A stretch of 64,000 nucleotides of DNA from assembly GCA_964006375.1 (NCBI GenBank), contig OZ023265.1, positions 172,750,443-172,814,442 on the forward strand. Direction: 5' to 3'. The notes beneath the pieces are model-generated. The model saw only the letters and a program-made list of their open reading frames with translations. It did no database searches and was not told the DNA's origin. Position 1 is the first letter of the stretch. Every line of letters begins with the position of its first letter. The DNA comes from Tillus elongatus (Eukaryota; Arthropoda; Insecta; Coleoptera; Cleridae). The position numbers and the translations under genes were made by a program. Below, in pieces: positions 11,053-27,790 of the stretch.

Positions 11053-11412
11053 ACAGGGCAAAAACCGTCAAATCTAATAAAAACTCCCAAGGATACGATT
11101 CCAAACTAATCCCACTGAGTTTACGAATTTCTCTGTTTAGACTGCTCCCGAACGCATATAGGACAAACTAATAGACGTATCCACAATAGAATATATGAAC
11201 ACACCCTCGCAGCTAGAAAATCCTACCCCTCATCCGTAATGGCCTTGCAGCATATTTATACACGACACAAAAAAGACGCTGACAATGTCAAAACAATATC
11301 CCGGCTTACAACTTCAAAACCAGAATCATTCCCGAAGCGATCGAGTTCGAAGAACGTCCCGAGTGTTTAAATAAGAGAGATGATGGCCTTCGACTTTCGA
11401 TTATTTAGAAGC
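11053..11412 (+). pseudogene. Penelope-like element: RT-endonuclease linker and GIY-YIG domain (frameshifted)
   Basis: A linker resembling LIKTPKDTIP is followed by VYEFLCLDCSRTHIGQTNRR, the CxxC plus GIY-YIG core of Penelope-like elements. Next come an EHTLAARK segment and HIYTRHKKDAD, and after a frameshift near 11345 the typical C-terminus PECLNKRDDGLRLSII. The element is from a different lineage than the one at 8077-8406. Its 5' end is truncated right at the palindromic end of family A, so the RT domain is missing. The 3' UTR continues to about 11904. Confidence 0.8.

Positions 11413-13959
<2,547 letters not shown>

Positions 13960-14034
<75 letters not shown>
13960..14034. repeat. (TA)n core
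   Basis: Abuts the right TIR of mariner copy 1 on the left and the family A boundary (cgataactcaaaaaataatt) on the right. Confidence 0.95.
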
Positions 14035-14037
<3 letters not shown>

Positions 14038-15180
14038 TATCACACCGATAACTCAAAAAATAATTAGCCGATTTTGATCAAATTTGGTGAGTAACTTCCT
14101 TTTGAAAGTAGCTTGGACAAATTCGTTAGCCAGGAAAATTGGCCCAGCTTTTCCCGGAAAATTTTGTAGCAAAATTTAGGTCTGTAAGTTAAAAAACAAA
14201 AAAGTTATAGGCATTTAAAGAAAAAAATGGGGTTTTCAAGAAAACGTCAAAGTCGCGATTTGAAACGTCACAATTCGCAACATTTGGGCAAAGAACCTGA
14301 GAAACATACGGATTATGTAAAGAAAATGTCGCAAGGGTGTTCTGCAAACCCTTAAGTTTCAGCTCCAATCGCCATTGTTCTTCATTTTAGTCAAATATTT
14401 ACAGAAAATTCATTTCAAATAGACCCTTTGTCTGATGCTTTGGCTGTGGGTTTAGTTAAGTTGATGCTTTGGCTGTAGGTTTAGCTAAGTTTATGGTTTA
14501 ACAATCTATAATTATTTACCTAATTTTCGTAGAAAAAATTCTTTAAGAGAAGACAGCGACTTTTCAATTTTAAAAAGATTTCTGCAATTGAGCGCAAACG
14601 AGGCCCCCTAGAATCCAGATCCGGGTTTAGTTTTAGTTTTTATCTGTTTGCATGTACACAAGGTGACGCATTTCTACGGTAAAGCTCAATATAATTGTTA
14701 TTATATAAGATACGAGAAAAAATTGTATACGTTAATTATAGGGTGTCTTAATATGCATCTTATAAAATTATCTTGACAATCACAGACTGGTCCGTAAGTC
14801 GTTGTTGATCCCTACAATTATTGTTTTTTTTCGAACACACTTATTATTGAATTTTTGCATTTTTTAACGAAATATGATGCATGTTTGTAAGAAAAAAAAT
14901 CGGGACGAAGTAAGTGCGTTTTGGTAGCGAATTTTCATTAAATCCTTGTAATTTCTCAATTTGCTATCAACCTAATGTTTGTTGGCTAGGAAACCAGTTT
15001 TCTCGGAAACTTTTAAAGTTTATTTTCGGAACATTTTTGAATATTTTCAAACAACTTGTTATTTTGATAAAATATTGTACATTGTTTCTACTATATAGGT
15101 TATACCGGTAACCAGATTAATGCCTGCTTGTATTAGAGAGACATATTTTCCATTAAAAACATTTTTATGTATATTAAAAA
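14035..15180 (-). mobile_element. Family A copy
   Basis: Begins with the boundary cgataactcaaaaaataatt, followed by the core block cgttagccaggaaaat (14124). It continues through ggacgaagtaagtgcgtttt (14903) and ends indistinctly near 15180 without a clean 5' hairpin terminus. The ttgatgctttggctgtrggtt segment is duplicated at 14434 and 14463. Confidence 0.65.
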
Positions 15181-15815
15181 CTAAAAGTTAAGCATTAAAG
15201 CTATAATAATAATAATTTAGACTCAATGGTGTGTTTAATGTAAGCCAAGGTCTTCGTAGCAGAGCTTATATATTGCCTCTTTAGAACTTAAACAAAAACA
15301 TTAAACTACTAAACTGATTGTCGTATATTCAATGACTGTAATTGAAACGGTAGCCATTAAACATATATTAAAGTAAATGATCATGCCCACCACAGGTGCA
15401 CAAATTACCTATGTAAGAAGGCAAAATACTATAATTTGCCAGCCAAACCATTTACTGCTTTTTTACATTATTACGTATCTACTAAACGTAGTTCGCAAAA
15501 ACATTAAATCATTCATTTTTTATTATAAATTAACTATCTCTATTCATTCGGAAAACATAACAAAAAGCAGAAATATAACGCCAAGTTTAATAGCCATTGT
15601 TTAACAAATGTAAATACGACCCAAAAATAGAAATATAAATATTTATACTCGGCAGTTGTTGCAACGTGGAAATGCCAGAGTTAGCAATTAAGAGAAAAAT
15701 GTTTGTGAATCTGAAAAATGTCGGTAACTATATCAAATTAAATTTGAGCGAAATAATGCTGTCCACTTTATATAACTCAAATATTTAGAATACATTTTGA
15801 GGCCTCAATAAATTC
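15181..15815. other. Unassigned AT-rich sequence
   Basis: A 75-codon open frame at 15377-15604 has no recognisable motif. I see nothing else. Confidence 0.4.
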
Positions 15816-15817
15816 GT

Positions 15818-16367
15818 TATACAGTGAACTGGATGGGAATGTATTGCTATCTCCGTTATTATTAGAGGTAGGGAGACCGTTAAATTAGCAATGTTTTGTA
15901 GAATGTTACGCTCGTTCCAAATATGACTTGTATTTTGCTCTGCCTCTTTTCGTTTTCGAGTTATTTTGAAAAAACCAAAATTTTCGATTTTTTCTTCTTC
16001 AATATCTAAGTAGGCGTTGGTCTGACATGTCTAAGACTTGCACATTATCAGGACACTTTTTACAGAGTAATCTTTTTGTGCTATTTTCAGCTTTGGATTA
16101 TCATTTGTTTTTGAGCTTCATGTATCAACGTTTGTTTTTATTATGACAGCCATATCGGATTTTTTGCTCATGAGATAGCCTGTGAAAATAGATTTCCAAT
16201 GATGTACAACATGCTTGGGAAATCTGCCAATTGTACTGACAATTTTGAGAAAAACCGTTTTGAGGATAGTAGGCTATAAAATCCAATACCAGAAAACAAA
16301 TGACAAAAACAGTGTTCAAATAGTAGTAGGCCATGGAGTCTAACAATAGACTTCTACTTTTAACATA
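15818..16367. mobile_element. Dispersed repeat R, copy 1
   Basis: About 545 bp shared with 49133-49676 at high similarity, with different flanks beyond gggaatgtattgctatctcc on the left and ctacttttaacata on the right. In both places it sits at the 3' side of the same minus-strand non-LTR lineage. It could therefore be an insertion or a shared tail, but the junctions with the coding parts differ. The left end of the other copy reads tacagtgtgtcccaaac, a terminus style common in DNA transposons. Confidence 0.7.
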
Positions 16368-17778
16368 ATTTTCCGTAACCAGGTTTGGGCAGTCAAACAC
16401 AGAATTAACTAATTTGTATAAAAATAAAACGAAACTACACTACCTGAGCATCAAGCGAAGAACTAAACTTTTCTGAGGAAAATCAATAGGAGCATATTGA
16501 CCATCCTCTCGAAAGCTTCGAAATTTTAGAAATTTCCTTTTTATCGATTCAAGGTTTGCCGCATGTATCTCATAAGTAGGTGCCCACATAACCGAGTCAT
16601 ATTCAAGTATCTACCTAATCAGACAACAAAAGAGTAGAGAAAAAGTGTCAGTCAAAGATACATTTTTGCTGTTTATTATTAGAAACCCAAGAGTCTTGTG
16701 AGCAGAACTGATAGTCTGTCCATAGTGTGGTTTAAAAGATAGAGTACCATCAAAAACAATTCCAAGGTCCCTAACTGTCCTGGGGCGACTAAGTGCAAGC
16801 CCTTTTAAATTGTAACTGAAAGTAATTGGGTGCTTATTTCGAAGGAAGGACACTACACGACACTTTTATAGAAAGATTACTCCGACAACACCATTCTTCA
16901 AGAACCTCAAGATACTTCTGGAGCTGCAAACTGCCATCAACACTCGAAATACTTTCAAAAATCCTATAAGATCAGCATACATTAAAAAAAGGAACATATA
17001 AAACATGTTTAACAGGGTGGCTAGAAATATTATACAATAGTGGACCAAGTATGGAACCCTGCGGCAGTCCCAAAGTTGTGTTATAGATGTTAGACTTCGA
17101 AACCCTAACCTCAAAAAATTGCCTTATTCTATATCAGGTAAGATTCGAAGCCCTCAGATAACCCGCTGGCCCTCATAATGTGAATGATTTAGACAACCGA
17201 AAGCCTTAAGTAGATCGATACACACATCAAACTGTGAAGATCGGTCGAAAATGGATGCAAAGAATTGTCTAATGTCAACTAAGTTCGTCACAATAGATTT
17301 CTCCGGAATGAAACCACCCTGAGAAATGAATAGTGTGTTTTTGATGTGACACAATTTTCGCTGAAAAAGACAGGCCTTGGAAATCTTACATAAGACAGAT
17401 ACTAGACGATAATTTGATGGATCACCATTATCCCCCGCCTCGAAGACAGGACAAACTCGTGACAGCTTCCAAATCGTAGAGACTGTGCCCGATTTAAGAA
17501 TAAATTAAAACATTTTCTTAAGTGCAGTCAAGAAACCATATAAACAGCCGCTCACTAAGAACTCAGGAACTAGATCAGGTCTACTGGATATGTAAGCTTT
17601 AATTCTTTTAGCAGCTGTAGTGATTTCTTCATCTGTAAAGCCGCCAACAAAAAGCAATGTCATTTGAAATCAACCTGCGGACTATAGGTGAAGAGATATA
17701 GGTGGAACCAGAACTTTTTGCGAAATAAGAAGTAAAACTATCAGCTGCCTGTCGCTGACTGGATGAATTATTAAAATC
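16368..17778 (-). pseudogene. APE-type non-LTR retrotransposon reverse transcriptase remnant
   Basis: Scattered minus-strand frames give RT blocks in the right order. They are GGFIPEKSIVTNLVDIRQF and FDVCIDLLKAFGCLNHSHY (17154-17354, where the first catalytic Asp block is altered), then a degraded PQGS/LGPLLYN region near 17040-17060. Next are LMYADLIGF for the YADD box with one Asp lost (about 16975), and RPRTVRDLGIVFDGTLSFKPH (16611-16853), the conserved RT thumb. Upstream (17629-17817) is a stretch ending a linker domain. Multiple frameshifts and stops are present. Jockey/CR1-like group by motif style; the clade is not certain. Confidence 0.75.
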
Positions 17779-18403
17779 TCTAGACGCAACAAGTGCGTTA
17801 TAGTATCGAATTTTCATAAGAATTGTACACTATTATTATACGGCAAATTAGTAAAGTTAATACTTTAAACTTGCACACACCTTGAAGATTTATTCTAGAG
17901 GTCCTAGTACGCGCACATATGAAGAATTCTTTCGAAAGTGGTACCATCGATATCTCACTATTATCAAAAAAATCTTGCGTTCTAACTCCTTTCGAGAAAA
18001 ATGCCCAAAACTCAATTTTCTATAAAGCTAAATAATTAAATTTTGCTATATCTGTAGATAGTGCAAGTCTCTTTAAAAGAAACTGGTATTACAAACTTCA
18101 TTAAAGTTATACAAAAGGTTTCCAGATGGAAACTTAATTCATATTTAGACAAGTAAAGTATCTGCCAAATTATAAACGTAACAGTTATTTTTCCTTATTA
18201 ATCGTCAGTATGATTTCGTTTTAGTCAACCTAATCAAACCGGTTTTTTTAATATCAACAATAACAAAATTATAATTTCAGACTCAAAGGTGACAAATTTA
18301 TTTAGGCGTTTTAAACAAAAATGAGATCTTGTTCAAAACGCATAAAATCTGTATACTATTGTTTCTCCGAATGTCAAAATAAAACATAAAAAAACAAACA
18401 TTC

Positions 18404-18475
18404 ATCGGGCTGGATTCGATCGTGTAACCTTCTGCATATGAGGCAAGCGCGTCACCACTCAGCCATCTAGGTATA
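18404..18475 (-). tRNA. tRNA-like segment 1 of family B
   Basis: On the minus strand: an A-box-like gatggctgagtggtgacgc, and a B-box-like cgatcgaatccagcc after gaaggttacac. The length between boxes is plausible, but the acceptor stem is not closed. It is present at the same place in all three family B copies, so it belongs to the element rather than being a host tRNA gene. Confidence 0.5.
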
Positions 18476-18965
18476 CGTCAACTGGCGTGTTGCTTACATG
18501 ATACATTAGATCGACTTTATGCCCGGAATATTATATTCAAAGTATACGTAACAATTAGCTACAGAATTAGTAGAATTATCATTGAAACACATCCCACGAC
18601 TATTTCGGTCTTATATGACGTCTTATGTTTAAGCTTAAATATAAAAGAAACTATTTTAAAATAATTTTTATAGATACTTCGCTTGATTTTGTTTATATTT
18701 CTACTATATTAAGCGACACCATAATATATTTATGCTGCGCTGAAACTGTACTTGAGGCTGTTCATAAAGCTACAAATATAGTAGCTTTCAACAATTGATT
18801 GAATCCCCCAGTTAAATAACAATCGCTTGGAAAATGTTTAGTTTCATGTCGTCTGTCATTTTCCATCATTACCGCCGAGATTTCATTGTTGGTCCGGGTA
18901 GTATGTTTTATGCCTCGTATATATTTAGTTTGGTTACCGTTGATGTATGGTTTATGCCTGTTGTA

Positions 18966-19042
18966 TGAATCAATCTGCGCGTGGCAGTTAACTACTCTGT
19001 CTGTCAGGCATTGGGCTTTAACCACTAAGTCGTCTCAATGCA
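18966..19042 (-). tRNA. tRNA-like segment 2 of family B
   Basis: On the minus strand: gacttagtggttaaagccca resembles an A box, and gcgcagattgattcat is a degenerate B box. It is conserved in the other two copies (34193-34275, 62166-62242). Closest to a degraded tRNA-derived promoter. Confidence 0.4.
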
Positions 19043-19200
19043 TGTCTTTGGGATTTTATTTTTAATTTGAAAAAAAAAACGATGCAAAATATTGTGCACC
19101 AAATTACGTAAAATTCACAACATCGACCTCGGTTTTCGCCCGAACAAGATTTGTGCCAAGTTTGATTGAAATCAGTTTAGCATTTTTTGAGTTATCGCTT

Positions 19201-19352
<152 letters not shown>

Positions 19353-19474
19353 GTTAATGGACCTTGGTTTTGGATTCTAGGGACCCAAATTCGCGCTCAT
19401 CTGAAGAAATTTTTTCAAAAGCTTTTCATCGTGATCTCTATATTACGAATTTTTCTTAATGAAAATTCGCTAAA

Positions 19475-20700
19475 AGAAAAGTTTCGACGGTGGATCGAAG
19501 AATAGTTTCATAACTTTTTAGTGACCTAACCTCTCTCTCAACACTCTGGAAGTAGTGTATGTTTTGATTGAAATAATTTTGTTATTGTCAAAGACACAAA
19601 AATCTTCTGGAGAAAATGTCATTTTTTTCCAGAAAAACTGGTTCTTTTGAGCTGGCTTACAAACTCATCTAAGCAATTTACAAAATGCGAGGTACCTGTC
19701 CAATTTATAATTTTCGCTTCAATAATCGTTCGTAAAAGTTTGTCAGCCAACCCAATCAAACAGGTTCTTCAGAAACAAATTTGTATTTCTGAAACTATTT
19801 TGTTATTTTCCAAGTTTTGAAATATTTCTATGAAAATTCGCCATCATGACGCACCTGCACCATCGAGACTTTTTTTTGTTTCATGGTGCAGCTTTAAGCA
19901 AATATCACAGTAGTGTGTTTAGAATGTAAACTAATACAGTAATACCCACATGTTGTATATGCATGGAGTGATACAAACATTACATAGGCATATAGGTACC
20001 AGGATATGGCTCAGCTCCCTTGTTACTAATTGCTTTGTTTTGTTTAAGTATGTATGCACTATCAACATGATTTGTTTTTAGGAAATATTTAATACTTTAT
20101 ATTACACTATACCAAATACTATATAATGACAATACGGGAGACTCCTATGCTTTAGCATTGGTGATATTTGTGACAAGTACACTAGCGTCACCTCGCGTGA
20201 AGTACTGACAACTGAGCAGGTAATTTGAATTGTATATTTACCTGCATGTCCTTAATTTAGACAATTGGTTTATTATAGATGAATATAAAAACGTGTACAT
20301 CACATAACGGTGAAAATTTTCTGATTATATAGTTATAAATAGAATTTGTATCAACAATCAGCTTGAAACCTAAATGAATTCAGCATGAATAATTCTGCAA
20401 ATTTCTCTTACCCATAATCTTATTTCATCATAATTTAAATGTACTACCTTGCAATCGTCGTTAAACTACTATTTCAAGGGTATGTATAGGAATATACTGA
20501 AAACTGTTTCTGAGGATATTAAGTTACAATTTGTACTTATCTATAAATAATTGTTCTAGGTATAAATGGTAGCACAGTACTCAATTTGCTATATATCTAC
20601 ATGAAAACTGTCTTATTAATCTAATATTTTAAAATATGTAACTGATATACTTAGTACATAATTAAGAAATTGTGCAGATGAAAGGTGAGACTGACTCTCA
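19475..20700. other. Unassigned sequence
   Basis: No recognised coding or RNA feature. Contains short family-A-like phrases near 19840 (gaaaattcgccatcatgacgc). Confidence 0.4.
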
Positions 20701-20778
20701 CTTCCGTGAATAAATCTATTATAGGGTTGAATTTGCTATTTCTACTTGTCTCTTTAAAAACTTGTCTTGGGAAGATAA

Positions 20779-21468
20779 TTGTTTAGACATGATGTTGAAA
20801 TAGCTAATAAAAAGATAGAGTACCTTGAAGCTGAAAACAAAGAGCTACAGAGCAAAGTTAAATACTTAGAGAAGAAAAGCAAAAGAAATAACATTATTGT
20901 GCATGGACTGGCCACTGATAGTAATAATAGGGACACAGTCTTGAAAATTATTGCAGAGAAGTTTAAGGAAATATTGGAAGTTAACCTGGAAAGATATGAT
21001 GTGAATAGTGTGGACATATTTGGCAAAACTAAAAAGGTCGTAAAAGTGGAACTATCAACGTTTTTAAAAAAAGTGGAGATTTTGAAACAGTCTCATAAAT
21101 TTAAAGGCACTTCAATATTTGTTTCACACGACCTGACAAGAGAGGAACAGCAGGGAAGGAAAATACTGGTTCAACATTTAAAAATAGCTAAGAACAGAAA
21201 ACAAAATGCATCAATTAGAGGAAATAAGCTCTATGTAAATGATGAAGTATACACCGCTGAACAACTTCAGGATACGCCGGAGGACGGAGATCAGATACAC
21301 AGCATCAGATGTTCATTATCAGAAGGTAGAACACTCCCACGGGCAGACTCACCTTTACTTGAAGCATACCAGCCGGCAGAGCATTCACAAACTCTGCCAA
21401 CAGATGCTGCGAGAGAAAACAATATTAGTGAGAAAAGGCTGACAAGAAGAGCCGCAACGAAGAAGTAA
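20779..21468 (+). pseudogene. Non-LTR ORF1p-like protein (5'-truncated)
   Basis: An open frame of about 229 codons with no ATG near its start; a TAA codon directly precedes it, so the N-terminus is lost. Residues 1-40 form a coiled coil (IEYLEAENKELQSKVKYLEK). Next is KRNNIIVHGL, the entry to an RRM-like fold seen in L1-type ORF1 proteins. Then comes a KGTSIFVSHDLTREEQQGRK block and KLYVNDEVYTAEQL, matching the order coiled coil, RRM, C-terminal domain. The tail (residues 170-229) is acidic then basic and low in conservation signals. No reverse transcriptase follows. A (taaa)n-like tail at 22847-22868 may be the 3' end of the same internally deleted element. Confidence 0.6.
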
Positions 21469-22868
21469 AGTGGTCAATTGATAAGTAGATTTATTTGATG
21501 TTTTCTGGTAGTTTAAATAAATTTAAGCTATTTAAGTTAATTAAGGAATAGTTGACAGTTTATTTATAGTATTTGTTTAGGTCAAGTTAGCATTGTTACA
21601 TGATTTTTTTATTTTTTTATTATTATTAGGATGATGTTCTTGACAAAATGATTTCGATCTGTTCAGTTTGTATCAGTACTTTGTTTTATACTTTTCCTTT
21701 GTTTTTTCCTTATTATAAAGCATTCGTTATTCAGTATTCAAAAGTATTGAGAGGCTTTTAATATGTAAGCAAACGGTAGGGACTAAATAATGAGAAGGAA
21801 GGATCAATATGCCGCGATATTATTTTTTGTAAGTTTATAGATAAACAAAAATTGTTTAATTAATTAATTAAAATATTATAAACGTGATTGTACAGGTTAA
21901 AGTCATGTGTAATGTGCAGTGCTGGAGAGTGCTTAGAATTACATGGACTTACCTCTAGTATTAATGGCTAGTATTGTTAGAATGTCGCGGACTGAATGCT
22001 GGGTGACGGTAGTGTAGCCAGTGATTAGATTAGGGTAATCACAGGGTGAAGTTGTACCCTGTTAATATGGATGTGTTTCTCGTGTTCTAGAGATCTGAGA
22101 ACGGTTCATATTGTCAGGTGCAGACAGTCATGTATCTCTATTTATTGTAAATCTCTTACAAAGAATCTCCATTATCTTTATCATCTTCCAAATTGATTTT
22201 GTCACTCATGCATGTCTGAATCTGGGATTGTATACATACATATATTATATTATACATTTCTCTATCTATGATATTTATACACTTTGACAATCATAAATCA
22301 TACTTCTAAATGCAAAGATGCTGAATATAGGAATGCGCGTGATCTAAAAATCCTCATATGTGTCTTGAGTCCTTGGTAAAGAACATGAGGGGTCGAAATT
22401 TGTATTGTGTCAAGCTGAGAACATGCATTTTGCCAAATTTAAAGTCAATATCTACAATATACTTCGTGTGACTCTATATATGTGTTGAAAGATATATTTT
22501 TTTAGTATTTCATAAAATTTTGATTGCGCACAAGTCTTTCTCTCGAATAGCTGTATTATTATTATTTAATAGTTAGTTTTTGGTTTATAGAAGACACGAC
22601 TTTTTTTATCTACCGCCACCTAGGACCAATGTTAGGCTTAAATCACCGATTTACAGATCGTGCTCCATTTATAACAGCGTGCATCAGTCAATAGACATAT
22701 TGTGTTGTGGTGAGTCTGAAATGAGACACGTTGCATCGCTGCTTGGTAATTAGTAGAACTTTACTTTGTTAATTTTTATAGTGTATGATATGTATTGTAT
22801 TCATACTCTTAATTTGGGATAATTCCCGTTGAGTATTTGTAGTAAATGAATAAATAAATAAATAATTA
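21469..22868 (+). other. Non-coding stretch ending in an A-rich tetranucleotide tail
   Basis: No ORF. It ends in aaatgaataaataaataaat, a tail style found at the 3' ends of several non-LTR families. Possibly the 3' UTR of the element whose ORF1-like fragment lies at 20779-21468, with ORF2 deleted. This link is inference. Confidence 0.35.
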
Positions 22869-23008
22869 AAAGCCTTTACCAAGTAAAATAATTTTAAACG
22901 TGAAAAAATGTGACAATTTATGCCATACTGAAATAAAAAAGGACACAGAAGAATATAGAACAACGGTTTTCTTATATCATTTTCTATTAAAGCAAAACTT
23001 TTTTTGCG

Positions 23009-23011
<3 letters not shown>

Positions 23012-23099
<88 letters not shown>
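23012..23099. repeat. (TA)n tract, ~88 bp
   Basis: Flanks (tttttgcgttc and ttgatgcactgg) do not match families A or B. Confidence 0.95.
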
Positions 23100-23101
<2 letters not shown>

Positions 23102-23660
23102 ATGCACTGGAAGACAAGTTATGATTGAAGCCTTTCAATCATCCGTTCACGAAGTTTATCTGTAAATAGGTACATGATGGTAAATATTACACAATAACTT
23201 ATCTTCTGCGAACTGTACATATTGGCATAAAAGTGATTCTGAATTTGTCTTCTTCTTCAAATCATATTTACGTTTCGCCATACTTTGGAAACCTATGAAA
23301 TGTCTTTGATAGATTTAGCACGTTATAATTCGAACAATTATAGATTGCACACACCCAACCACTAACATTCATTGTAAAAAACACAGCTCAAACTTAATTA
23401 TACACAGTTAAACACCAGCAATTGCTAGTGTTACACGTTCTCGAATGACGTAACATCAGTACTATCCGCTAGGGGCGCTGATATTCTTGAAACACGAAAT
23501 CAGCCGGAGTGTCCTGTATTGTCATTATATAGTATTTGACTATACTTTATACTTTATTGGCTAATATTTTACAATACGTCTATACAGTTAGTCCATTTTG
23601 ACTTGTGTGAGTGTTTCATAATAAGATTTTGAAGGGACTGAATCTATGGATGATTTTAAG
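23100..23660. other. Unassigned sequence
   Basis: No supported feature between the (TA)n tract and the next family A end. Confidence 0.4.
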
Positions 23661-23661
23661 A

Positions 23662-23867
23662 AAAACATTCTGGACGCAGCAAGTGCGTTATGGTAGTGAA
23701 TTTTCATAAAAATGTTTTTAATAACAAATATGTGTTTTAGTGAATTTTCTGTACAAAAATTCACTAATGAGGAGATCCCGACTTTTGAATTTTGAAAAAA
23801 TTTCTTCGAATGAGCGCTACTTAGGACCCCTGGAAACCAAATCCGAGGTTTTTTTCAGACTTTATAT

Positions 23868-23966
<99 letters not shown>

Positions 23967-24603
23967 CCACACCTTCCTTTCGCAAGTGGCTTGGACAAGT
24001 TCGTTAGCCAGGAAAATTCGCCGAGGTTTTACCGGACAATTTTCTTTTTCTTTCGAAAAAAAATTATATCTGTGGAATTAACAAAGTAAGAGCAACCAAA
24101 CTTGGTACGCGGGTTTATATCATTATACGTAAGTCACCTACCATTTATCTCTGTAGGTTAAAGGGCAACAAAGTTACACGCATTTAAAGAAAAATAAATT
24201 TGGATTTTCCTCAAAACGTCAAAGTCGCGATTTTAAATGTGAAAATTGATAATATTTAGGCAATGAACCTGAAACTAATATGAGCTATGGAAGGAAAATG
24301 TCTCAAGAATAATGTTTTATAAAACCTGAAGTCTTAGTTTCAATCGTCACTGTCCTTCATTTTACTAAAATATTCCCAGAAAATTCATTTCAAATAAACC
24401 CTTTCTCTGATGCTTTGGTTGGCTATAGAGGTTATCGGTTAATGGTATATAATTTTTGTCAAATTTTTGTAAAAAATCTTTAAAGCTCAATATATCCGTC
24501 ATTATGCAAGATACGAAAAAATAATTGTATACATTAATTATAGGGTGTCTTGAGCTACATCTGAAAAAAATATTTCTACAATTACAAGCTGGCCCATAAG
24601 TCG
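23662..24603 (-). mobile_element. Family A copy fused to a stray family A 5' end
   Basis: Bases 23662-23730 are a 5' hairpin end (tctggacgcagcaagtgcg, then gtgaattttcataaaa). It is joined to a separate inverted copy that starts with the palindrome tagtgaattttctgtacaaa (23735-23765), then the conserved ~95-bp 3' block, (TA)n and the core (24000-24600). The copy is cut where the next one begins. Confidence 0.65.
23871..23963. repeat. (TA)n core of family A copy
   Basis: Right flank gtgccacaccttcctttcgc leads into the core. Confidence 0.95.
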
Positions 24604-26024
<1,421 letters not shown>

Positions 26025-26590
26025 GTAAAAATTGAAATCGGTTGCAGAAAAGAACAAGCACTTGTGAAGACCCCGGAATGTCTATGACTGTATTAGTATA
26101 GAACGGTTTCACAAAGTTAGGGCAATAACAAATAACCAGATGTGCTATTCAAATTGAATTACGTCTTCAAAGTTTTCTTCTCCTCCTAACTGAATCGGTA
26201 ATACAAAACTTGCTAAAAAATTAATTAGAATTACACGATCAGATCAGATAACGGAAAAATAAAATAAAAGATTAAAAAAAAGTGAAGTAACTAACTGGTA
26301 TTAGAACGTGTGCTATAGGAGTCCATTTTGAAATCTACCCTGCTCCCTTCAACGCTCGGTTATAGACGACATAAAAGGTGGATATAATAACAGGTATATA
26401 CCCTAGTATATTAATTTTATAACGTATTGATTATTTACATTATACAGTTTTTGTTTAAAATGGATTTTTTTGTCATATTTTAACGAGATGAAGGAAAATG
26501 ACTGCTGAGACACAGTTATTTAGAGCCGTATTTTAACTCACAAAGCGCTAATACGTACTAACGTACGACAACCAGAATTATCAATTTTGA
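26025..26590. other. Unassigned sequence
   Basis: No supported feature seen. Confidence 0.4.
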
Positions 26591-26840
26591 CGTTTCAACT
26601 TTTTGTTAATCAGAGACTTGTGATTTCTTTGTATTTTAACCTAGAGATCTGAATTTTGGTGCAAAGGATATTCTTTATGACAGAAACCAGCGTGCCAAAC
26701 TTGGTTACCATAACAAATTTACGTAGAAAAAATTCGTTGTTAAGAACACCGCGACTCGAGCTGTATCTTATAAACCTATTTTCACAATGACAGGGTGGCC
26801 CATAAGTCATTGGTGATACACATTTAAAAAAAAATAGAAA
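26591..26840 (-). repeat. Family A core fragment
   Basis: Matches phrases such as gaattttggtgcaaaggata, ccaaacttggttaccata and ggtggcccataagtcattgg from the family A core. Confidence 0.6.
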
Positions 26841-27339
26841 CCCCTTATGTTATTTTAGTATTTTCCATCGAATTATAATGCATGTTTCTAAGGAAAAAAA
26901 TTGATATTGTTCATCAGTTTTGAAAAAAATTGATATTGTTCATCAGTTTTGAGTTATTTAAATTGTTTTGCAACTTTTCACGTTTTTGGCACATATCACA
27001 AACATAGATCACAAGCTGTGATACGACGTTTTTATCAATAGATAGCGAAGCACCATGGAAATGACGCATTGAGAGAGCTTTTTGTTTGTATTACTCGTCG
27101 AAAAAATCGAGCTGCCATATACAGGCACTCTCAAATAGTGGCTGAATTTTTTAAGTTTTCGCAGAAATGTTTTTAGTGTTTCCGTTGAAAAAATTTTTTG
27201 TAAGATTTTTGTGATATGTTGGTAATTAAAAATCAATGTTTAGTAAGTTATTGTAAAAAAAAGTTGTCGAATTTTTGCGAAAAATATAATTCAGTGTAAC
27301 ATTACTCAAGGTAATTTCTGTAAAAAAAAATGGTGAATT

Positions 27340-27690
27340 TTTGTAAAATAAATTCTTGCAAATTTTCATTATTTTTTTTTTTTGGTCCTAAAGCTGTTTG
27401 TGAATAATTATATTTTGGCAGGTATGTAAATAGCTTAAAGAGGTTCGTTGGCCAGGATTATCGCATCAGTTTTTTCTGGAACTTTTAAAGTTGATTTTCG
27501 GAAAAACTTTATACTTTTTGAAACAACCAAGCTATTTTAATGAAATATGATACATTGTTAGTACTATATAGGTTACACTGCCAACTAAATGCCCTTCTTT
27601 TAAAAACAATACATATTTGCATTTAATTTTTTTTTAACGAGAATTCGCTACCGTAACGCACTTGCTGTTTCCACACTTTTTAAAATGTTT
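27340..27690 (-). repeat. Family A core fragment with 5' end
   Basis: Contains ttcgttggccaggattatcg and ends with acgagaattcgctaccgtaa followed by cgcacttgctgtttcc. Confidence 0.6.
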
Positions 27691-27790
27691 TGCGGTCATT
27701 TGGGTTCTCCAAGTGAACTAAAAGCCTAACTCGCTGAGTTAAGATTGGAACCTGTGATAAGCACTAATAACTTCACGTTGTAAAACCCAA
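27691..27790. repeat. Fragment of the palindromic hammerhead-repeat arm
   Basis: catttgggttctccaagtga and gattggaacctgtgataagc are the outer arm sequences of the palindromes at 53958, 57940 and 58670. The ribozyme-like centre is missing here. Confidence 0.55.

Noticed and set aside
10843..11109. Tyr-Ile repeat 'proteins' across all (TA)n tracts
   Set aside because: Pure TA dinucleotide translates as YIYI in every frame on both strands; these are microsatellites.
18404..18475. Host tRNA gene
   Set aside because: No closed acceptor or T stems, and the segment recurs at the same place in all three family B copies.
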